DNA of 64,000 bases, taken from NCBI GenBank assembly GCA_004558805.1, contig SFDE01000005.1, forward strand, positions 1 through 64,000, written 5' to 3'. Position 1 is the first letter of the stretch. The number at the start of each line of letters is the position of its first letter. The translations under genes and the position numbers were made by a program. The notes under the pieces were generated by a model, which was not told the origin of the DNA, searched no databases, and was given only the letters and a program-made list of their open reading frames with translations. The DNA is from Faecalibacterium prausnitzii. GTDB taxonomy: Bacteria > Bacillota > Clostridia > Oscillospirales > Ruminococcaceae. Of the stretch, positions 58,191 through 64,000 are shown piece by piece.

Positions 58191-58679
58191 TCAGCCCCGG
58201 GTCTGGAGCCAGTACTCGCCCATGCTCTGCCCGGGTTGGTCGGTCACCTCGTCCTGCAGATACACCGCCAGTCCGCAGCTCTCCGGCTGCCAGCTCTTCG
58301 CCGCCTCCACGGTGGGGTACTCCACCTCTGCATACCAGAACTCTGTGGGCAGACCCTGATCCACGTGGTTCACCTCCAGCACCAGCCCGTCCGGCAGCCG
58401 GTAGCCGCGGCGGAGTTTCCGGATCAGGGGTTTAGCGATGATCTTCTGCTCCAGCTCCTCAAAAAGCTCTTTGTCGATGCTGCGCTCGATCTCCTCCCGA
58501 GCAAGCTTCCCGGCGGATTTGAAGCAGAGGATATAGTCGGTGCTTCCGCCGGTCCGTGCCTCCTCCCGGATCCGCACCGTGGGGTGTACACTGATATAGC
58601 CCTGCCGCATGGCAAACTCTTCGGTAAGAGGCAGACCTTCTGCCCAGCCCTTCACCATCCATTTGCGTTCGATCTCCAT
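58191..58679 (-). CDS. CYTH domain protein
   Basis: A 162-residue triphosphate tunnel enzyme. EIERKWMV at residues 2-9 is the E-x-E-x-K CYTH motif; KSAGKLAREEIERSIDKELF and LPDGLVLEVNHVDQGLP match the tunnel strands, with ending QPGQSMGEYWLQTRG. Family members are inorganic triphosphatases or adenylate cyclases. The start at 58679 follows a GGAACC. It diverges from rlmI. Confidence 0.87.
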   Translation of the reverse strand: MEIERKWMVKGWAEGLPLTEEFAMRQGYISVHPTVRIREEARTGGSTDYILCFKSAGKLAREEIERSIDKELFEELEQKIIAKPLIRKLRRGYRLPDGLVLEVNHVDQGLPTEFWYAEVEYPTVEAAKSWQPESCGLAVYLQDEVTDQPGQSMGEYWLQTRG

Positions 58680-58877
58680 AACGGTTCCTTCTTTCCATTC
58701 ATTTTTTTGCAATTCGTATTTATCATACCATGATTTTATGATATGATAAAGGGTAGATTTGAGAAAGTATTGAAATGCTCGCCCCGCCCTGCGCTGAAGG
58801 TGCGGCGAGGGCAACACTTGGAAAGTCTCCCTCCCGGAGGGAGTGGGTGCGGCGCAGACCGTGCCGGAAGGAGTTTC

Positions 58878-60104
58878 ATGAAAGAACGCAGCTACCCTGT
58901 TTATACCGTCAACAAACACGCCGAAGCAAACCTTGTGGCAGGGCATCCCTGGGTGTACGAAAACGACATCCTGCATTTCCCGGAGAATGAACCGGAAAAC
59001 GGCACCCTTGCGGATGTGGTCAGCACCAAGGGAGCATATCTGGGCACCGGCTTTATCTCCCACAAAAGCAAGATCCGGGTGCGGCTGATCTCCCGCAACG
59101 CCAACGACACCTTTGATATCGCCTTCTGGCGCCGCCGGGTGGAGTACGCATGGAGCTACCGCAAGACCGTGCTGGAGCCGGCAGACCTTACCGCCTGCCG
59201 GGTGATCTTTGGGGAGGCGGACCAGTTCCCGGGGCTGACGGTGGATCGGTTCAACAACGTTCTGGTGACCCAGACCCTCAGCGTGGGCATGGAAAAGCTG
59301 AAGCCGGTGCTCTTCCCTCTACTGGCAGAGGTTCTGCGAGCCGACGGGCAGACCATTGAGGGCATCTACGAGCGCAACGACGAGGCGCTGCGTGCCAAGG
59401 AAGGTCTGGACCAGAACAAGGGCTGGTTCCCCCTGCCCGGCGAGACCCACCCGGACAGCACCCAGACCGAGATCTGCGAAAACGGCGTGTTCTACCATGT
59501 GGATTTTGAAAATGGACAGAAGACAGGCTTTTTCCTGGACCAAAAGTACAACCGCCGTGCCGTGGCACGTCTTGCCGCCGGACATACCGTGCTGGACTGC
59601 TTTACCCACACCGGCAGCTTTGCCCTGAACGCCGCCATGGGCGGTGCCGCCCGGGTCACCGCCGCCGACATCAGCGCCGAAGCCATTGCCATGGCACAGC
59701 GCAACGCCCAGCGCAATGGGCTGACCAACATGGACTTCCTCTGTGAGGATACCTTTGCCCTGCTGCCCCGGCTGGAAAAGGAGGGCAATCCCTACGACTT
59801 TATCATTCTGGACCCGCCTGCCTTTACCAAGGCACGCCGGACAGTGGAGAACGCCATGCGGGGGTACAAGGAGATCAACTACCGTGCCATGAAGCTGCTG
59901 CCCCGGGGCGGCTACCTTGCCACCGCCAGCTGCTCCCACTTTGCCACCGAGGAATTGTTCATCAAGATGCTGCGGTCCGCCGCCAAAGACGCCCATCGTC
60001 AGCTGCGGCAGATCGAAGTGAAGCAGCAGGCACCGGACCACCCCATCCTGTGGGGCGTACCGGAGACCAACTACCTCAAGTTTTTCCTGTTTCAGGTGAT
60101 ATAA
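58878..60104 (+). CDS. rlmI: 23S rRNA m5C1962 methyltransferase, RlmI-like
   Basis: A 408-residue enzyme. The N-terminal PUA domain has AGHPWVYENDILHFP; the Rossmann fold has VLDCFTHTGSFALNAAMGGA near residue 230; catalytic motifs IV and VI are LDPPAFTKARRT and TASCSHFA, with the catalytic Cys in the latter. It methylates C1962 of 23S rRNA in relatives. The start at 58878 follows AAGGAG; the region before is without protein character. Confidence 0.93.
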   Translation: MKERSYPVYTVNKHAEANLVAGHPWVYENDILHFPENEPENGTLADVVSTKGAYLGTGFISHKSKIRVRLISRNANDTFDIAFWRRRVEYAWSYRKTVLEPADLTACRVIFGEADQFPGLTVDRFNNVLVTQTLSVGMEKLKPVLFPLLAEVLRADGQTIEGIYERNDEALRAKEGLDQNKGWFPLPGETHPDSTQTEICENGVFYHVDFENGQKTGFFLDQKYNRRAVARLAAGHTVLDCFTHTGSFALNAAMGGAARVTAADISAEAIAMAQRNAQRNGLTNMDFLCEDTFALLPRLEKEGNPYDFIILDPPAFTKARRTVENAMRGYKEINYRAMKLLPRGGYLATASCSHFATEELFIKMLRSAAKDAHRQLRQIEVKQQAPDHPILWGVPETNYLKFFLFQVI

Positions 60105-60171
60105 GTCATACCAAGTGCGGTTGTTCCAAAATTTCCGGAACTGGTTTGTGCAGAATCGTCAGTTTTGTCAA

Positions 60172-60200
60172 TTGCCTTTTTGCGCCGCAACGGCTATAAT
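60172..60200 (+). promoter_or_regulatory. Promoter of glnN
   Basis: TTGCCT (60172-60177), 17 bp, TATAAT (60195-60200). The start site should be near 60207, before the hairpin at 60216. Confidence 0.75.
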
Positions 60201-60215
60201 CAAACCATAGACAGC

Positions 60216-60260
60216 AACGGCGCTGTGGGTCACCTCCTGACTCGCAGCGCCGTTTTTGTT
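60216..60260 (+). terminator. Leader terminator of glnN with CCTCC loop
   Basis: A 17-bp stem (60216-60232 with 60238-60254, two wobble pairs) has loop CCTCC (60233-60237) and a run of T. It is an intrinsic terminator 9 bp after the likely start site, so glnN is probably controlled by attenuation. The loop and flank (TCACCTCCTGA) copy the anti-Shine-Dalgarno end of 16S rRNA and can pair with AGGAG of glnN. Confidence 0.75.
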
Positions 60261-60355
60261 AGGACGCTTTCGTGCTTTTGATGCGGCTTTGCGGCGGCTC
60301 AAAATGGTAGACGGAAGGGAAAGCAACCTATAAGATCAAGTAAGGAGTAGGATTT

Positions 60356-62443
<2,088 letters not shown>

Positions 62444-62526
62444 TATCCTCATAACAGCGTAACCGAACAGCATCCGTAGGCTGCGGAGCAAAAATCGCCA
62501 TTCTCCTTTTCCTATTTCTTACACCA

Positions 62527-62575
62527 GCCTGAAGACCTGCTCCCGTATTGAGGGCAGGCCTTTAGGCGTTTTATT
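62527..62575 (+). terminator. Hairpin between glnN and glnA
   Basis: CCTGC[T]CCC (62536-62544) pairs with GGGCAGG (about 62552-62558), extended by outer GCCT/AGGC, then a T-rich tract. It may terminate glnN or attenuate glnA. Confidence 0.6.
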
Positions 62576-62683
62576 TTGAAAGGAAAACCGCCCTCCCCCA
62601 CGGTGTCCGCCGTGCCGGTTCCTGCAGGAGCCTTCCGGGGATGGGAAGATCTGCAAGCGTATTCGAGATTCAGGGGGTACTTT

Positions 62684-64000
62684 ATGAGTTATTCCACCCA
62701 ACAGGACATTCTGGATTTTGTGGAGGACAACAACGTCAAATTTGTGCGGTTTGCCTTCTGCGATATCTTTGGCACCCAGAAAAACATCGCCGTGCTGGCG
62801 GGAGACCTGCCCAAGGCGCTGGAAGAAGGAGTCTGCTTTGACGGCAGCTCCATTGCAGGCTTTATGCATGTGGAGGAAAGCGATCTTGTGCTGCGCCCGG
62901 ACCTGTCCACTGTCACCATCCTGCCCTGGCGTCCCACGGAGGGACGGGTGATGCAATTCTTCTGCGATGTAGAAAAGCCGGATGGCAACGCCTTTGGCGG
63001 CAACTGCCGGGGCTTTCTGCGCAGCGTAAACCGCCGGTTCCGGAAGCTGGGGCTCAGCTGCAATGTGGGCACCGAGTGCGAGTTCTACCTTTTTGAAAAC
63101 GACGACCGGGGTCGCCCCACCCGGATCCCCATTGACTTTGGCGGATATTTTGACGTGGCTCCGCTGGATGCCGGAGAGAACATCCGCCGGGAGATCTGCC
63201 TGACCATGGAGCAGATGGGCATGAGCCCTCAGCACAGCCACCACGAAAGCGGCAACGGACAGAACGAGATCGACTGTCACTACGCCGGTCCTCTGAAGAC
63301 CGCCGACCATGTGATGATGTTCAAGCAGATCGTCCGTGCCGTTGCCATGCGCAACGGACTCCATGCCAGCTTTCTGCCCAAGCCCCTGCCGGATCAGGCA
63401 GGCAGCGGGCTGCACATCAATCTTTCCCTGTGCATGGACGGCAAGAACCTCTTTGAAGGGGATATCGCCCCGGATAGCATTGCCGGCAGCTTTATGGCAG
63501 GCATTCTGGCGCACAGCCGGGAACTTACGGTGTTCACCGATCCTTTGCCCAACAGCTACCGGCGGTTCGGCTGCGATGAGGCGCCCCGCTATGTGAGCTG
63601 GAGCCGCCAGAACCGCAGCCAGCTGGTGCGGATCCCTCAGGTAAAGGGCGACAACTGCCGCATGGAGCTGCGGAGCCCGGATCCTGCCTGCAACCCCTAT
63701 CTGGCGATCGGACTGGTGCTTGCTGCCGGTCTGGACGGCATCGAAAATCGCATGGTGCTGCAGCCCCCGGTGAACCGGAACCTGTTTGACCCTGCCGAGG
63801 CTGCGGGGCTTGCCCTGGATCGGCTGCCTGCTACTCTGGAAGAGGCAGTGCAGGTGGCGCAGGAAAGCGAGTTTTTGCACCGTGTGCTGCCGGAGGGGCT
63901 TGCCTCCCGGTATCTTACCGAGGAGCTGAAGCGCTGCACTGCACTGAAGAGCGCTGCGGACCCCGCCGAGTATGAGCGGCTCCACTATTTCAACGCCATC
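62684..64000 (+). CDS. glnA: Glutamine synthetase type I, truncated at the window end
   Basis: The frame from ATG 62684 encodes at least 439 residues and is open to the window edge; GSI is usually about 440-450, so only a few codons are missing. Motifs: DIFGTQKN, EEGVCFDGSSIAGF (start of beta-grasp), NVGTECEFYLFEND, HHESGNGQNEIDCHYA, KPLPDQAGSGLHINLSL, RRFGCDEAPRYVSWSRQNRS. GGGGG lies 7 bases before the ATG. It follows glnN by 240 bp. Two GS types side by side is unusual but known in gut Clostridia. Confidence 0.96.
   Translation, partial: MSYSTQQDILDFVEDNNVKFVRFAFCDIFGTQKNIAVLAGDLPKALEEGVCFDGSSIAGFMHVEESDLVLRPDLSTVTILPWRPTEGRVMQFFCDVEKPDGNAFGGNCRGFLRSVNRRFRKLGLSCNVGTECEFYLFENDDRGRPTRIPIDFGGYFDVAPLDAGENIRREICLTMEQMGMSPQHSHHESGNGQNEIDCHYAGPLKTADHVMMFKQIVRAVAMRNGLHASFLPKPLPDQAGSGLHINLSLCMDGKNLFEGDIAPDSIAGSFMAGILAHSRELTVFTDPLPNSYRRFGCDEAPRYVSWSRQNRSQLVRIPQVKGDNCRMELRSPDPACNPYLAIGLVLAAGLDGIENRMVLQPPVNRNLFDPAEAAGLALDRLPATLEEAVQVAQESEFLHRVLPEGLASRYLTEELKRCTALKSAADPAEYERLHYFNAI

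Noticed and set aside
60207..60355. ANTAR-type dual hairpin in the glnN leader
   Set aside because: Only one hairpin is found; the two hexaloop stems needed are missing.
62444..62683. Glutamine riboswitch before glnA
   Set aside because: The conserved glnA motif was not seen; only a simple hairpin is present.
62519..63985. Minus-strand open frame of 488 codons
   Set aside because: It lies opposite a full-length glnA with all catalytic motifs on the plus strand.

Overview
The window looks like a chromosome segment from a GC-rich, low-redundancy genome of the class Clostridia, most likely Faecalibacterium, Gemmiger or Subdoligranulum. The reasons are ScpAB next to GerW/YtfJ and RluB, a YlbJ/YqfC/YqfD sporulation trio, a T-box leader, a type III plus a type I glutamine synthetase, a DctPQM TRAP importer, and many Gram-positive AGGAGG ribosome binding sites. 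The genus is an inference from gene content; no 16S gene is present.

Layout: 1-1580 is the distal part of a type I-C-like CRISPR array (24 repeats, 23 spacers) whose leader and cas genes must lie to the left. One spacer is the 5' half of a tRNA gene. Then 1628-2521 is a broken phage head module, followed by tRNA-Trp. From 2966 to 7655 come a Sel1-repeat protein, a YitT membrane protein, tRNA-Thr, and divergent ylbJ and yqfCD. From 7709 to 15803 are housekeeping runs on the minus strand: lon-engB-methyltransferase-hslO, and yjjG-ABC-F-Gx transporter. 15900-19594 holds a serine-rich SGNH protein, a HAD phosphatase and small proteins. 19837-22040 is a promoter, T-box leader and cstA. 22128-26779 holds an alpha/beta hydrolase and an NSS transporter with a LytTR two-component system; just downstream of the kinase is a short unit with LytTR-like repeats, a -10 box and its own terminator.

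27164-31243 is the rluB/gerW/DUF2953/scpB/scpA/M50 run. 31456-32677 is rpmB, a DUF4250 gene and an esterase-like gene whose nucleophile serine is replaced by aspartate. 32750-35782 is a copper unit: promoter, CsoR operator, csoR, and copA fused in frame to a copZ that keeps its own ribosome binding site and start. Then come guaB, an acyl-ACP thioesterase, potABCD, a Gld-type ABC exporter and rpmE. 48172-54800 is a TRAP importer next to a histidine kinase/AraC-type regulator/DctP-like lipoprotein cluster that probably senses its substrate. The right end holds YcxB-like, ZIP, HIRAN, rhomboid, CYTH and RlmI genes, then glnN and glnA. glnN lies behind a promoter and an intrinsic terminator whose loop copies the anti-Shine-Dalgarno sequence.

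The best candidates for something undescribed are the LytTR-linked short transcription unit (22896-23314), the T-box on cstA, the dual-start copA/copZ, the glnN leader hairpin and the tRNA-derived CRISPR spacer. None could be tested by search here.
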